From: Terana coerulea
Lineage: Eukaryota > Basidiomycota > Agaricomycetes > Polyporales > Phanerochaetaceae
Assembly: GCA_024811115.1 (NCBI GenBank)
Contig: JAKOGH010000042.1
Span: 558,001 to 622,000, forward strand
Reading direction: 5' to 3'
DNA: 64,000 nt
A model generated the notes under the pieces. The model ran no database searches, was not told the origin of the DNA, and was given only the letters and a program-made list of their open reading frames with translations. The position numbers and the translations under genes are program-made. This document shows, piece by piece, positions 9,475 through 21,872 of the stretch. Positions within the stretch are counted from its first letter, which is position 1, and each line of letters begins with the position of its first letter.

Positions 9475-11707
9475 ATGGTGTCTGCTCTCTGGAAGGCTTG
9501 TTCGGAAGGGGATGCTGGCGCGGTCACACAGCTGCTGAGCGAGGATGCCCAGGTTGATCTGGAGATCAGAGGTATGTTTGCGATTTGGCAATGGGGTTTC
9601 TCCCAACCGTAACAGCGCGTAGTCGTGCTGCGTTACTGACCGCTGCGCCGCAGATCAGGCTGGTGTGACTCCCCTCGTTGAAGCCGTGAAGAACGGGCAC
9701 ACTGAGGTCGTTCGGATTCTACTCGAAAAAGGTGCGCACTAAATTCGTAAACCGTCTGATTTTTTTGTCTACGTCCTCTTGACGCGTCCCGTCCGTCAAT
9801 CCAGGTGCTGATCCAGCCAACTCCTCCGCTCAAGGCCCTCCAGAGCAGTACAACTCAGACACAGCGATCTTGGAACTTCTCGCAGCGGCAAGAAACAAAA
9901 TGACGACGACCCACAATGTCCAGATGGAGCAAGGCTACCCTCATGAACCCGCTGGCGATCCCTCGAAGAATTACTATCCCCCGCCAGGACCTTACTACTA
10001 CCCTATGCCGCCTCCTATGATGCCAGAGGGAGGGGTTGCCTATTATCCACCGCCACCACCTCATCACCTTATGACTGATCACAATGGGATGCCGAACCTC
10101 CCTCCTCCTGAAATTGCTCGTATGATTCCTTGCAGGTACTTTCCGGCCTGCCGCTATGGACAGTCATGCATGTTCGCCCACCCTCAGGGACCGTACTTGC
10201 AAGGGCCGCTCCCCCTCCGGCTCAATATCCCGCTCCTTATGATCCGATGAACACTGGAGCTTACCCTCCATATTATCCTCCGCCTCCACACTCCTTCCAG
10301 CCGTCCCCGAATGGCGCACCGATGCCATCGGTCTCACCCACACTTGCTACTACTGCTCCGCCTTCCATCCCTCCGCCTCATCCTATGGCCCACTCCCGTG
10401 CGGGCTCAGACGTGGCTCAGCCTGGCTACCCACCCGCCGGGATGCCTTCCCATATCCCTTACGGTGTTCCGCCCCCGCCGTTCGCCCATGCCGCACCTGT
10501 ACCTATCCCCATGCAGCCTCATTCGCCCTTAAATGGACCCCATTCGCCGCAACAGTCCATGTACCCCCAACATCGCCTGCTGTGATGATGCCTGGCCCCT
10601 CGCAGTACCCCATTCAGCAGGGTATGCCTGGGCACCCCTACCCCCGCAGGGCATGAGTAACGGGCATCCTCACGACCCGGCTACATCGCCGAAGTCACCT
10701 TTGCAGCATACGCAGCCGGATGGCTACATCCCTGGCCAGAGGGAGACTTACGGTCATCATCGCCGCGGAAGCGCTCGTCGCCCTTCATTCGGAATCGGTC
10801 GCAAGCCACCATGCCTGTTCTTCCCCTCTGGCAGATGTAAGAACGGGTAAGTAGCTTTTAGAAGCCATATTTAGTGGGTATATGCTTATGATTCTCCGGC
10901 AGGGATGATTGTCGTTTCCCTCACGTCCTCGATGGGCCACTTTCCCCGCAACCGCCTCCTTTTGTCCCACGCAATGGACACCGCCCGAGACCTTCCTACC
11001 ACAACAACGGAGTGGGGGTTTGGAGGACAGATTTGCGGCATTGACTACCCAAGATGTATGACTATCATGGTTTACTGTATACCGAAAGTTTCTGATGGCA
11101 TACATGTAGACTGAGCACGTTGGCCCGCCGATTGTCACCAGCGGGGTCAGTGGGGTCAATGGGTTTAATGGTGTGAACGGCGTCAACGGGAATGGACATG
11201 TCAGCAACGGATCCAGCCGTTCACATTCGACCGACGCTGGAAACCGTGCACGCAACGGTTCTGGCTTCCGAGGCAACCAGTACAACAATGGCTACCGCAC
11301 GGAGCAAAGGAAATACGCCCTGCCTGCAAGGCCGCAACGGTTACCCAGTGCGGACGAATTCCCTGTGTTGGCGGGCTCGGCCACTCCGCCGCTACGCAGT
11401 CCTGGCGGTAGCTCCAGCTGGTCTGGACTCACTGCTGCTCAGGTGCTGCAAGCCCCTGCTCCCCGGAAGGACAGTGAGCCAGGCACACGTGGTACCAGCC
11501 CCGTGAATGGTCATTCCACACCGTTTGCAAAGGTACGTGCTACGGATTGATCGAGATCGCCGGTTGCTTACGACACAGCACCAGGACGAATCTGCGCCAG
11601 ATTCGGTTACCACCAGTCCTCCCGCACCCGCAGCCTCCAACCTTCCTATATCATTCGCTGCTGTCGCCGCTCCGGAAGCGGTAAAAGAGGTTGCCACTGC
11701 GGCTTGA
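9475..11707 (+). CDS. Ankyrin-repeat and CCCH zinc-finger protein, probably RNA-binding
   Basis: The N-terminus carries two ankyrin repeats (ALWKACSEGDAGAVTQLLSE and GVTPLVEAVKNGHTEVVRIL) over the first about 65 residues. A long Pro/Tyr-rich linker holds one C-x5-C-x5-C-x3-H finger (CRYFPACRYGQSCMFAH) and later a C-x7-C-x5-C-x3-H finger (CLFFPSGRCKNGDDCRFPH), the second split by an intron. CCCH pairs of this kind usually bind RNA, so a role in mRNA metabolism is inferred. The tail is Asn/Gly-rich and ends with SFAAVAAPEAVKEVATAA. The frame breaks four times, each time in a run of five C or G: 10211-10215, 10564-10568, 10641-10645 and 11024-11028. Adding one base to each run restores one continuous protein, so I treat the gene as intact. 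The two-repeat plus two-finger layout is clear; the exact function is not. Confidence 0.75.
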
Positions 11708-12248
11708 AGCTTCGCTTTTGGCTCTTCAACCTGGGGTCACCATTCTTGGTCTCAGTCCTCGCTCTCCTTTCGGCTGTGTTTCTTCGCATCTCTGTTTTCT
11801 CCCGTCCGGGTCGCAAGGTGTATTCTTTTTTCTTGCTTTCAGCTTCTTCTTTCACGGTTGTGGACCCAGCGTATCATCTGCTGCTCGTACTGTACACATC
11901 TCTGGACGCTCCTCCCTCCACTCCGCCCTCACTGCATTCGTCGCTTTCACCATCACTTTGCATCTACCGCGTACGCCTCCATCAACGCTAAGCTTACCAG
12001 TGGTTCACTCTTCATAAAGCAACCGACCGTTTGACCTCGCTGTTGCAAAACCTACTCGCACCTATCATCTGCTCTGCTACATCTTTGTTCCCTCCGTCTC
12101 ACAGGCACGACCGTCGGTCCTAGATTTTCTACTCCTGTTTATATGTTCTCATAAGAGTATTATTTACTTGGTCGATGGTTCGTATAAGCTACATTGTAGT
12201 ATTATATACAAATCTCATGCTACATGTCTATGGTTACCGCCTTTTGTT
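11708..12248. other. Shared 3' region of two convergent genes
   Basis: 541 bases rich in C and T near the left and A and T near the right. It is likely the 3' untranslated regions of the CCCH gene (+) and ADE5,7 (-). No gene is seen. Confidence 0.5.
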
Positions 12249-15081
12249 TTATGAGTGCCACTTCTCTAGGTTGTGCATCTGGACGCCGCTCTCCGCGGTG
12301 ACTTCGCCAATCTGATAGACCACAGAGCCTGCAGCGACTACATTTTGCTTGACCTTGTCCACTTTGGCACGGTCGACGATGAGGACCATACCGACCCCGT
12401 TGTTGAACGTGCGGGCCATCTCCAATGGTTCGATGCCACCGTGCTTCATGAGGAAGCGGAAGACGGGCGGCAGCTCCCACGCCGCGGCGTCGACGTAGCA
12501 CCCTGTGCCTTTTGGCAACACACGAGGGATGTTCTCGGTGAAGCCGCCACCAGTGATGTGCGACATGCCCTTGATGAGGCCGGCCTGGACCGACGGAAGG
12601 AGCTCCTTGACGTATATTTTGGTCGGCGTGAGCAACTCCTGGCCCATGGACACCTTCGCATTCCATGGGCAAGGATTTTCGTAGGTGACGCCCGAGATGC
12701 CGAGGACCTTGCGGACGAGGGAGAATCCGTTCGAGTGCAGGCCTGATGACGCGAGGCCAAGAAGGACGTCTCCTGGCGCGATGTCGGGCGTGGGGAGTAT
12801 GAGCGACCGCTCGACTGCGCCTACTGCGAAACCAGCAAGATCATAGTCGCCTAAAATTGACAGAACGTTAGGCCCGTTCGGGGCGACAGTTAGAGAAGGT
12901 GTTACCTTGTTGATACATGCCAGGCATCTCTGCGGTCTCGCCGCCGATCAGCGCACATCCTGAGATTCTGCATCCCTCCGCGATGCCCTTGATGACAGAC
13001 GCGGCCTTTTCAACTTCGAGCTTGCTGCAGGCAAAGTAGTCAAGGAAGTACAAAGGTTCGGCGCCTTGCACAAGTAGATCATTGACAGACATAGCGACGA
13101 GATCGATTCCTATCACATGAAATTTAGCTTTGCTCTTACAAGAACCTTCGTCCAACATACCGACAAAGTCATGGATGCCAGTCTCGATGGCAACTTTCAA
13201 CTTAGTGCCCACACCGTCAGTACCGCTGACGAGTACTGGGTCCTGGTAACCCGTGGCCTTGAGGTCGAACACGCCGCCAAAACCACCAATCTCAGCATCT
13301 GCGCCGGAGCGACGCGTTGCCCGGACAAACGGCTTGATCTTGTCCACCAGAGAATTGCCGGCATCGACATCAACTCCGGCCTGAGCGTAGGTCAGCTTTG
13401 GGGCTGCGTCGCTCGCCTTGAGTGCACTAAGTGATGGTCAGCCCTTAGGTCTAAAATGCCCACGAGCTCGGAAGCTGCGTACCGGTGTGCAATATCACGC
13501 CGGAAGACCTTGCCCTCGAAGTTCACCTGATCAACAACGGTGTAGGCAGCATCGAGCGCGCCTTGCAGCGTCGGTGCATGGGCAGAAACAGCAATGACAC
13601 GGCCGCCAGAGGTAACAACGTCGCCATTGCTTTCAGTGGTGCCTGCATGAAATACGACAGCATCTGCAAGTCCTGGTATGAGTACCAAAATACGAATAGT
13701 GGTGTAACGACATACTCGACGGGACCTCGCCAACGGCGATTTTCTGGCCTTTGGTATAAGAGCCGGGGTATCCCTGTGAAGCCAAGATGACAGAGACGGC
13801 AAAGCCTGAGCGAGTCTTGATCTCCACAGCATCCAGACGTCTTTCCGACACATGCCTACAGAAGTGAATCAGTCATAGAGCATCTGGCTGGACTACAGAG
13901 AAGTGTGCTCACAAGGCAAATAGCAGCGAGGTCTGTGTCCTCACTGAGAAGGAGCATCAGAGCTTCCGTCTCAGGGTCACCGAACCGGACATTGTACTCC
14001 AAGAGCTTGGGCCCGGTGGGCGTGAGCATGAACCCAGTAAAGAGCAGGCCCAGGAAGGGGAAACCTGCAGCACATCATATTTATATGTTTCTCAAGAGAT
14101 CCACGAGTATTCATACCTTCCTTCCTCATCCCAACGATGGTAGGCTGGAGAGCCTCTTTCATGATGCGATCCATGACTTCTGGGGTAGCTACAGGCGCAG
14201 GTGCATACGCCCCCATGCCACCGGTGTTAGGACCAGTGTCACCCTCTCCAATGCGCTTATGGTCCTGTGCAGCCGGCAGTGGAACGACAGTGTACCCATC
14301 AGCAAAGGCCAGCACAGAGATCTCTGGACCGGTGAGGAGTTCCTCAATCACAACTTCGTCACCTGGTGTGATAGGAAACTGGTATGAATTACTTGAATAA
14401 TATATACATGGCAAGGTCGCGGACCTGCGGATCCAAATACGTTATCCACCATAATCTCCTTGAGCCCAGCAATGGCCTCATCGACTGTCTCCGGAATGAG
14501 GACGCCTTTGCCGGCTGCCAGGCCGCTGGCCTTGAGGACAACTTGGAAGCCACAGGTCTTGACGTATTCTACTGCTTGTTCGTGTTGAGAAGAGGTGAAC
14601 ACGCGGAACTTGGCCGTAGGAATATTGTGGCGTTCCATGAAGTCCTTTGAGAACGCCTTGGAGCCTTCCATTCTGGCCGCAAGCTTGGAAGGGCCGAAAA
14701 CCGGGATACCAACTGTACTAGCGTGAGTTCATCGGCCTAGAGGTTGGACGCGGAAGGACGATGCACCTTTGCGGAAAGGCTCCTCCACACCATCTACAAG
14801 GGGCTGCTCCGGACCCGGCAAGACGAAAGAGATCTATGGCAGCGATGAGTTGCCAAACGACGGTATTTGGGTTATCAAAGCACCTTCTGCTTGACCGCAA
14901 ACTCGACGAGCTCCTCGAAAGTATTGTTACCGATGGAAACATTTTGAGCTTTGGGGACCTGAGGAGTTCCACCATTTCCGGGGCAAACGAAGATGGATTC
15001 TACGAGGTCCGACTGCGATAGCTTCCAAGCCAAAGCATGTTCTCGTCCACCACTACCGAGAAGTAGGATCCGGAGAGCCAT
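12249..15081 (-). CDS. ADE5,7: Bifunctional purine enzyme: GAR synthetase / AIR synthetase
   Basis: Cytosolic enzyme of de novo purine synthesis: the N-terminal half ligates glycine to phosphoribosylamine, and the C-terminal half closes the ring to AIR. GARS begins [20 protein letters not shown] and contains [24 protein letters not shown] sequence, the ATP-grasp block [12 protein letters not shown] and [10 protein letters not shown], and ends with [20 protein letters not shown] follows with [39 protein letters not shown] and [18 protein letters not shown], ending LEKWHS. Ten or so exons join with GT..AG sites. One frame break is visible: an extra C at 13855-13856. Removing it gives [12 protein letters not shown], the expected join. 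Length and domain order fit the fungal fused enzyme, which differs from the three-domain animal form. Confidence 0.93.
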
Positions 15082-15398
15082 GAGATAGAATAAGAAAAGG
15101 AGACAAGCGAGACCAGCAGCGTTGAGTCCAAGTCCAAGAAAAGAGTCAGAGCAGCGGGAGAAAATCCATCCACGTGGGCGCCACGCGGAGGGTGAAGTGG
15201 TCGGGCGGAGGTGATGTCCGGGATGTGGCAGAAAGTCGCTACGGCGGTCGTGCTGAAAACGTGTTGCACCCGGATTCCATCTTTCCATTCGACCCAAGAA
15301 TACAGCGCTCGAGTCTCCATGCTGCTTGCGAGATAACCACCATCCTGCATAGGAATGTACAAGGCACGTCCAGCGACGACGACGACCGTGAAGCAGGT
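15082..15398. other. Divergent promoter between ADE5,7 and the Pal1-like gene
   Basis: 317 bases between the two ATGs. The plus-strand frame of the next gene is open here from a GTG at 15174, but the first ATG is at 15399. No clear TATA box. Confidence 0.45.
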
Positions 15399-18300
15399 AT
15401 GTTCAACCATTCATACCCGCATGAGCCACACGACTCACGGCGACGTCTTCCCGCGTGGACTAATCAGAGTAACGATGCACCTGTGAACCATTCCTCTCCT
15501 CCACCCCCATCTACGTCTGGCGCGATGAGTAACGACAAGAACAAGCTGGCGTCGCGTAGGAGTCTCCTCACACGCAAATCCTCCAAGCGGCCCGAGCAGC
15601 AGGGAAAGGCGACATCCGTGAACAGTGCTCAGAGCAGAAGAGGGAGTCAGGCGAGCGATAGCAAGGGCAAGGATAGGGCGAGTATTCTTTCACAGAATTC
15701 TGAGCAGCAGCAACCACCGCAAGACCCGCCAAAGCCTCTGTTCCGACACAACTCCATTATCCCCGAACCACTAGCAGAGCTTCCCGCTTCGTACACAACG
15801 GACGCACAATGGGTTGCGACGTCTGCAGCTCAGTTCAGGAAGAAGTATCCTCTGCACAACCGAGTCGGCCCGCGGCACTACAGAAATCACCACTTGGCCC
15901 CTCCTTCGCGTGAAAAGCGGCCACCGTCGGTGTTCTCGCCTTCGTTCCCTCCTATGGCCGCCAGCAGCGATCGCCTGGATGAGATGGGCAAAATGCCGGG
16001 CCCCAGTAGGACACCATCTGCCTCACCACTGCCAACGCCATCGTCGTCGCAGGTCCGTATCCACGATGTGAGAGTTAGGACACGCAAGACATCCCAAACC
16101 GCGCATGACAATGTGGATATGTTGGATGTCAGTGACCCTTGGGGTACGAATTGGCACCATCAATCCCCGTATGACGTTGGGAAGAACAAGGAACGTACCC
16201 CTCCAGGGTCTCCAGAGGTGAGTGGAATAATCGCTCGTAGCAAGCTATATCCAACACATAATTGCCAGAGTCCTACAGCCCCAGACCGCCCACGAAGAAC
16301 GAGCATGACGTATACAGGCAGGCACAAGACAACTGCCCCTTCCCCTCTTTCGCAGTCAACCTCTGCCGTTCACCTCGCATCCGAACCGTTGACCACGCAG
16401 TCGCCTCGCAGGCTGAGCAAGCGCCGGAAGACTTTCCGCGGTCTCTTTGGCGGTGATCATGACGGTCGTCCGTACATGTCTCGTGGTGGCTCTGCCCCAG
16501 CTGGCACTGGCGACCTTTCTCGGACGCTGGGCCGGAAACTGTCCCATACCGGATCCATCGTCCCGCCATCCATAAAGTCTAGCTCCAACTCTATCACCGC
16601 CACCGAAAAGTCAACAAAGCGTCAAAGCATATTTGGACGACTCGTCAGGCGCTTCAGCGTGGTTCGTCGGTCGGACGGATCCAAGTTGTCGAAGAGTAGC
16701 TATCAGAGCTATCGGCAGTCCAGCGAGTACGAGGCCGAGTCCCACAGATCTCCATCTCCCGAGAAAGCATCGGTGAGACTGAGCAAGTCTGTGGAGGGCC
16801 AGCGACGTATTCCGCCACCTTCAGAAAACGGTCCACCTCCGCGAAACGGCTCGGTTCCAAATGATGCTGACGCTCGCTCCGTGCTGTCAGTTGAGAACCG
16901 TTTCTCGATGGGCAAGCTCACTGTGGCCAATCCGGACGAGTCAGCATCTGGGCACGAAACACTCGAGAAACACCACGAGACCGGACCAGATGTCATCATC
17001 CCTCGCAGCTCTTCGCCTGAACAGCTTGATGACTCGCCGATAGAGCCTCCCTACTATCACGTTCGAGCCCCGCTGTCCGTCATCTCTGAGGGCGAGACGT
17101 ACCTGTCGTCGCCGAGGATGCAGCGCGCGCCCAGTTTGAAGGGCTCCCCCGCTACGCCGCCCACCATCCCGTCGATACTGTCTTTGCCCATTCGTTCTGC
17201 TGCTCTGCCTATGGACCGTTCTGCGCCACCTTCCTCTCCACGACAGGCAGATATGCCCCCACCGCCCTCCCCGAGCCTGCCAGAAATCCCGACAATGCAC
17301 TCGGTGGTCTCCCTCGTATCCCCACTGACACCAGCTCCGCCTGCGCCTCAAGTTGAGCCTTCCCTTCCACCCACGCCAACCGCCTCGAGCCCGCCAACCC
17401 CCAAGGCGCCTGCACGCATCGTTGAGGAGCCTTCGCTTGATGATACCCCCAAAGCCCAACCCATCCGTTCGTTACCTGCGTCACCGCCCATGTCTATTTA
17501 TCAGCCTATAGCTTCGTACCAGGATAATACGCCTCTGTCAAGAGTGTCAATGCTTGTGAACCCACCCACTCCTTTCACGCCGTCTCTGGCGATACCTTCA
17601 GAACCACCCTCGCCTCACACCCATTCGCCCAAGGTTGAGGAGGCTTCACTAAGAGCCACTTCTCCCGGAAAGAAAGACGGGTCTCACCGCTTGAGGAAAC
17701 ATACCGAGACGTTCAAGCTTGTTCGCAGCAATTCAGGCGAAGTACCCGTCGTCGGCGACACATTCGTTGCCGATGGAGAGCATTGGCAGGTTATTGAGTC
17801 GCCCAAGGAAGAGTCTTCGAAGAAGAGTAGGCGGGAGCGCGAGCAGTCTGGTGACGGCGAGAGGTCAGGCAGGCGGAGGAGCAAGAGGGCGGAGAGAGAG
17901 AAAGAGAGTGCCTCAGAGGATAGTGACCCTCTCCGAGGACAAGTGCAAGACAACACGAGGTCGGCTACGAATGGTTGGAGCCGTGGTGATGTCGAAGCGT
18001 CCCAGCGCCACCCTCGTTCACCTAGCGGCGAGTCTCACAAGAGGTCCTCTGGCCTCGACAGGCGGCGGAGCCATCGCGAAAGTCAGCCGGAGGCAGCCAG
18101 GTCTACGCAGACACCCGTGAGTTCTTCGCACCGGCAGCACGTCTCGTCGTCTTCTACGACAACCACAGGCGCAACCGTCGAGCGCCGCAAGTCCGCGACG
18201 GCATCCACGCGCCCATCCTCCGAGTTCCCGTCCGTAGCCGACATGAACACCCTCAAGGCGAAGGACGCGTGGGAGATCGAGCGGCTGTGGAAGGGCAGGA

Positions 18301-18748
18301 GCATGATCTACGCGCCCGACGGCGCGACGGCGCACAGCGGACGCGCGCACATCGGCAGCGACTCGCGCCCGTCGACGATCATGTCGCACGACCTGCACCG
18401 CGCGAGCACGATCCCCAGCGTCGGCGGCGACGTCGCGACGACCGTGCTCTCCACCTACGGCTCGGGCCACACCACCTACACCGTGCAGTCCATCTACGCC
18501 GGGACACAGCATGCGGCGACCTACCCCCGTTCCCTGGTGCGCCCCACGGTGTTGCCCCCGCGAACGGGGCCTCCACGAGTCCGCCTCGCCCTACCGCCGC
18601 CGCCCATGATCCTATCGTCTCTCCCCGCACGAACCCCCTCCCGGAGCCGCCCCGCCTCTCCTCATACAAGCCCTCGCTGCCGAACGGCGAGGGCACCGCC
18701 ACGGCGGAGTACTGGAACAGGCTCGCTGGCGTCAGCGTGTCCCACTGA
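15399..18748 (+). CDS. Long Ser/Pro-rich protein with a Pal1-like motif
   Basis: About 1,115 residues of disordered Ser/Pro/Arg sequence with no enzyme domain. At residues 243-262 lies DVSDPWGTNWHHQSPYDVG, resembling the short conserved block of fungal Pal1 cell-morphology proteins and repeated in a second protein at 28552-32328. Basic clusters (SKRRKTFRGLF, FGRLVRRFSVVRR) could bind membranes or nucleic acid. The C-terminal 200 residues are better conserved in character (MNTLKAKDAWEIERLWKGRS). The open frame runs on to a TAG at 18794, but a C5 run at 18524-18528 appears one base short. With six C the end reads PFPGAPHGVAPANG and closes as GVSVSH at 18748, which I prefer. A Pal1-like role in cell shape is a tentative inference from the motif. 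Confidence 0.7.
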
Positions 18749-19193
18749 TACCCACACGGTACCCTCCCATAGCACATCTGGACTCGATCTTTAGACCGCC
18801 ACTTATAACACCACTGACTCTCATCGCCCAAGCCGTGCACGCATCTATCTCACTCGTTGCCCTGTAGCTGCTGGATCTCACGTTCGCCCATTACGACACT
18901 GCTGGCACATTTTATGGACTGCTTTTGCTATTCGCTGTACATCATACGTTACTTTATCTTACAGTATCTTTCACACAATGTATTCGGGTCTACGCATGCT
19001 GTAATAGACGACATCATATTCATCAAGGGGTGAAGGGGGTACAAGAAGAGACATACAGGATCCTGCGGGTGTGGTATAGTACAAATGCGTGGTGGTACAA
19101 ACGAAAGCACAATATGAGCCAGCATATCACAAAAGAGCATAACAAGCGTCTCAAAGCCTCGGCGGACTTGCCTCAGCTCCTACACATCGTCAT
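18749..19193. other. Shared 3' region of convergent genes
   Basis: 445 bases with AT-rich segments, presumably 3' untranslated sequence of both neighbours. No gene is seen. Confidence 0.45.
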
Positions 19194-21872
19194 TCACTGC
19201 TGCGGCGGGAGGCCGTGCACGGTGACGTGCGGGTCGAGCGGGAACTTGGGCTGAGGGTAGTCCTCCCACGTGCGGTCCGAGTCGAGGAAGCGGCGGAGAC
19301 GGGCGACCTGCGAGGAGAGGTACATGACAATGATCTGCATCTCGATCTCGAGGTTGAGCGCGAGGATCTCCTCGCACGTCCGCAGCGCCTGCGTGCGCGT
19401 CGAGACGAACATGTTGCCGTCGAAGCCGAGCTGCTTCACCGCCTCGATCATCTCGCCGAACTCGGAGCACCATGCGAGCACGCCCAGCTGCAACAGGGCG
19501 CGGGCGGTCAGTCGGCGAGCGGGTGAGTATGTGACAGAGGAGAGCGTACCTGGCCGTACTGCTTGTAGCGGGAGTAGAGCACGTTGGGTGCGCTTTTCAG
19601 TGCGTAGTCGAACATCTCGTTCTGCTCGATGACCCCAGGCTGTGGCACGTAGGGCTCGACGACAGGCGGCGGCGGGGCAGGCTACACTCCCGCATCAGCC
19701 TTACGTACACCCGCACACGGAAATGAAGCTCACCTCTGGGCGGGGCGGGGGTCCTTGAACCACTCGTAGCCCGAATAATCGACCTCATCGCCCCAATCGA
19801 CCGTGTCCTCCTCCTTTCCAGTGTACGCGTTCAGCGGCATGTCGGGTATGCGGTTCGGGTTGCGGTGCGTGCTCTGCGCGAGGGCCCTGAGGTAGTTGGG
19901 GAGCGGGAACGTGTCCCTACTCTCGTCGAATGCGCGGGGCGACGGCCGGAAGACCTGGGGCGCAGACGGCTCGTCCGGCGTATTTAGCCTGGACTCCGCT
20001 GTGGGATGATAGGCGCTGTCAGTGCGTGGCCGCGGGCAGGCGGCAGGGAACGTGGACGCACAGGTGTCCGAGGGCCCGAAGGTGATCCTAAGGGGCAGCG
20101 GCAGCGGGCTGGGCTGCGCGTCGACGGGCGAGGAGGCGCGAGATGGGTGTAACAGCAGAAGAACCGCGCCTACGGCGCTTGTGTGTTAGACATAAAATTG
20201 ATCCCGCCCGGCGATCAAAGCACGCACCTGGGCCGGGGACGGCTGGGAGACGGCGGTCAGCAGCGGGCTGTCCTTCTTGTCCGCGAACGCGATGGAGAGG
20301 AACGACTGGAGGCTGTTTCTGTTTCCGGCAATGGCACTGCCAAACTGAGCGAGGGCCACTCGGTTGATGCTTGGTGTGCTGGGGATCCTGAGCGTGAGTC
20401 GGGCAGGACGCTTCGGGGGGAAGAGTATAGCGTGAGAGCCGAATTCTCTAAGTTAACAGCCTACAAATTGCAAGTTAAAAAGGTCTTTAACAGTACTCCA
20501 AGGACTACACACAAACCTCAGTAATTGGCGACGGCGGGCAGGAATAGTACTGAGATTGAACAGGCAGGAGCGATCTGGGCAGAATCGGGAGCGGGGCAGG
20601 GGATACAGGCGACGGCGGCGTGACCTCAATCAAAGGACTCGGGTGGACTTGCAGATGCGGGTCGATGCCAATGGTGTTCCTCGACAGCCAACTCGGCGAC
20701 GGCACAGCCAGCGGCGTCTCTGCGGGCGAGAGGTCGGTCACAGTCGGTGCGTACGGCGACGGCGTGAGGGTCTTGGGGTCCACGCACTCCCACCTAAGTA
20801 GCGGAAAGGCCGGTGGCGGAGGGCAAGAGACAGAAACTTCTGGAACGTCCGGAGGACGCAGCGAATGCGGCTCGGAGGCATCGTGGCGTGCGGCGCCCGC
20901 GGGAGGTGCCGGCGAATCCGCGAACGCCTCGATGTCCAAAAGCGGCGCCGCGTCGAACGAGAGCTCCGGCAGGAAACGCGACTCGTGCGTGTGGGTAGCG
21001 AGTTCTACCGGGTGCGGCCGTCTTGTCACTGCGTCCGCTGAGGCCCTGCGGTGCGGCAGGATCGACCTCGTCCGCGAGAGGGTGCGGTTCAGGCGCTGGA
21101 TGCCTTTGCGGAGAGGGTGGGCGCCGGCGGACGAGATGGCGAGGGAGGGCGTGATGGTCGAGGGGCTGGACGGGCGTGTTGCGGGCGGTGAGGGCGGGAT
21201 GAGGTTCGGGTCGATGGGCTCTTCCTGGGTTACGTGCAGAGGCGAGACAGGCACAAGCTTCGGGCGAAATGCAGCCTCTTCAACCGTAAATTCCTTAGCG
21301 GCGAATGGGTCGTTGTCGTGGTACGCGCCCGGGGCCTCGGGTTGGTAAAAGGAGACCGCACGGACCGACGGCTTGCGTTGGAAAGAGGGCGATGCAGGAG
21401 AGTTGAACGGCGGGGCAACTGGCACGACTGGGCGGTCGTCAACGACCGTCTCCGTGGTGCACTCACTGCACTCCGCTAAATAGTTGGTCTGACGCTGGAT
21501 CGAGTGTGGCGCGAGTGTTTTGACACGAGAAATAGAAATGCGAGGACGCAGAATAAGCGGAAGATGTGATGCGCTGACCAAATGTTCAATTGCACATCCC
21601 GTCAAGAACAGCAGAAAGCACTCACAATCAAATGGTCGGCGAGCATGGCCCAACGGTGCGGGTGGCGCGGAGGCACAGAACGCGGCCGCGGCGGGGAGCT
21701 CCTCGGGGTCGATGTCGACCAGGTCGTCCTCGCAGAACGAAAATCGGCTCTCGTTGGCGTGCTGCGAGAACGGACGGAGGGCCGGGAAGGGGATGAACCT
21801 CGTCGACACCCGTAGTGAGGCGCGCAGGCCGGGGGCGACGGCGGGCTGGAAGTGCTGCGTCGTCGAATACAT
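19194..21872 (-). CDS. Ser/Pro-rich protein with a compact conserved C-terminal region, unknown function
   Basis: The start is the ATG at 21872 (MYSTTQHFQPAVAPGLR). The first about 400 residues are disordered and Pro/Ser-rich, with an acidic patch EDDLVDIDPEEL and a basic patch RKGIQRLNRTLSRTRS. Later exons encode SINRVALAQFGSAIAGNRNS and a segment with WGDEVDYSGYEWFKDP. The final two exons give an ordered, Cys- and Leu-containing helix-rich domain (LGVLAWCSEFGEMIEAVKQL, ALRTCEEILALNLEIEMQ) ending VTVHGLPPQQ. No family is recognised. One exon end near 19747-19751 (G5 on the plus strand) needs a sixth base for the phase to match the next exon, and the join near 20230-20170 is uncertain. The exon chain, not the individual frames, is the claim here. 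Confidence 0.6.

Noticed and set aside
18749..18794. Longer C-terminus of the first Pal1-like protein ending at 18794
   Set aside because: It comes from the frame before the C5 run at 18524-18528; the alternative frame gives a more protein-like end at 18748.
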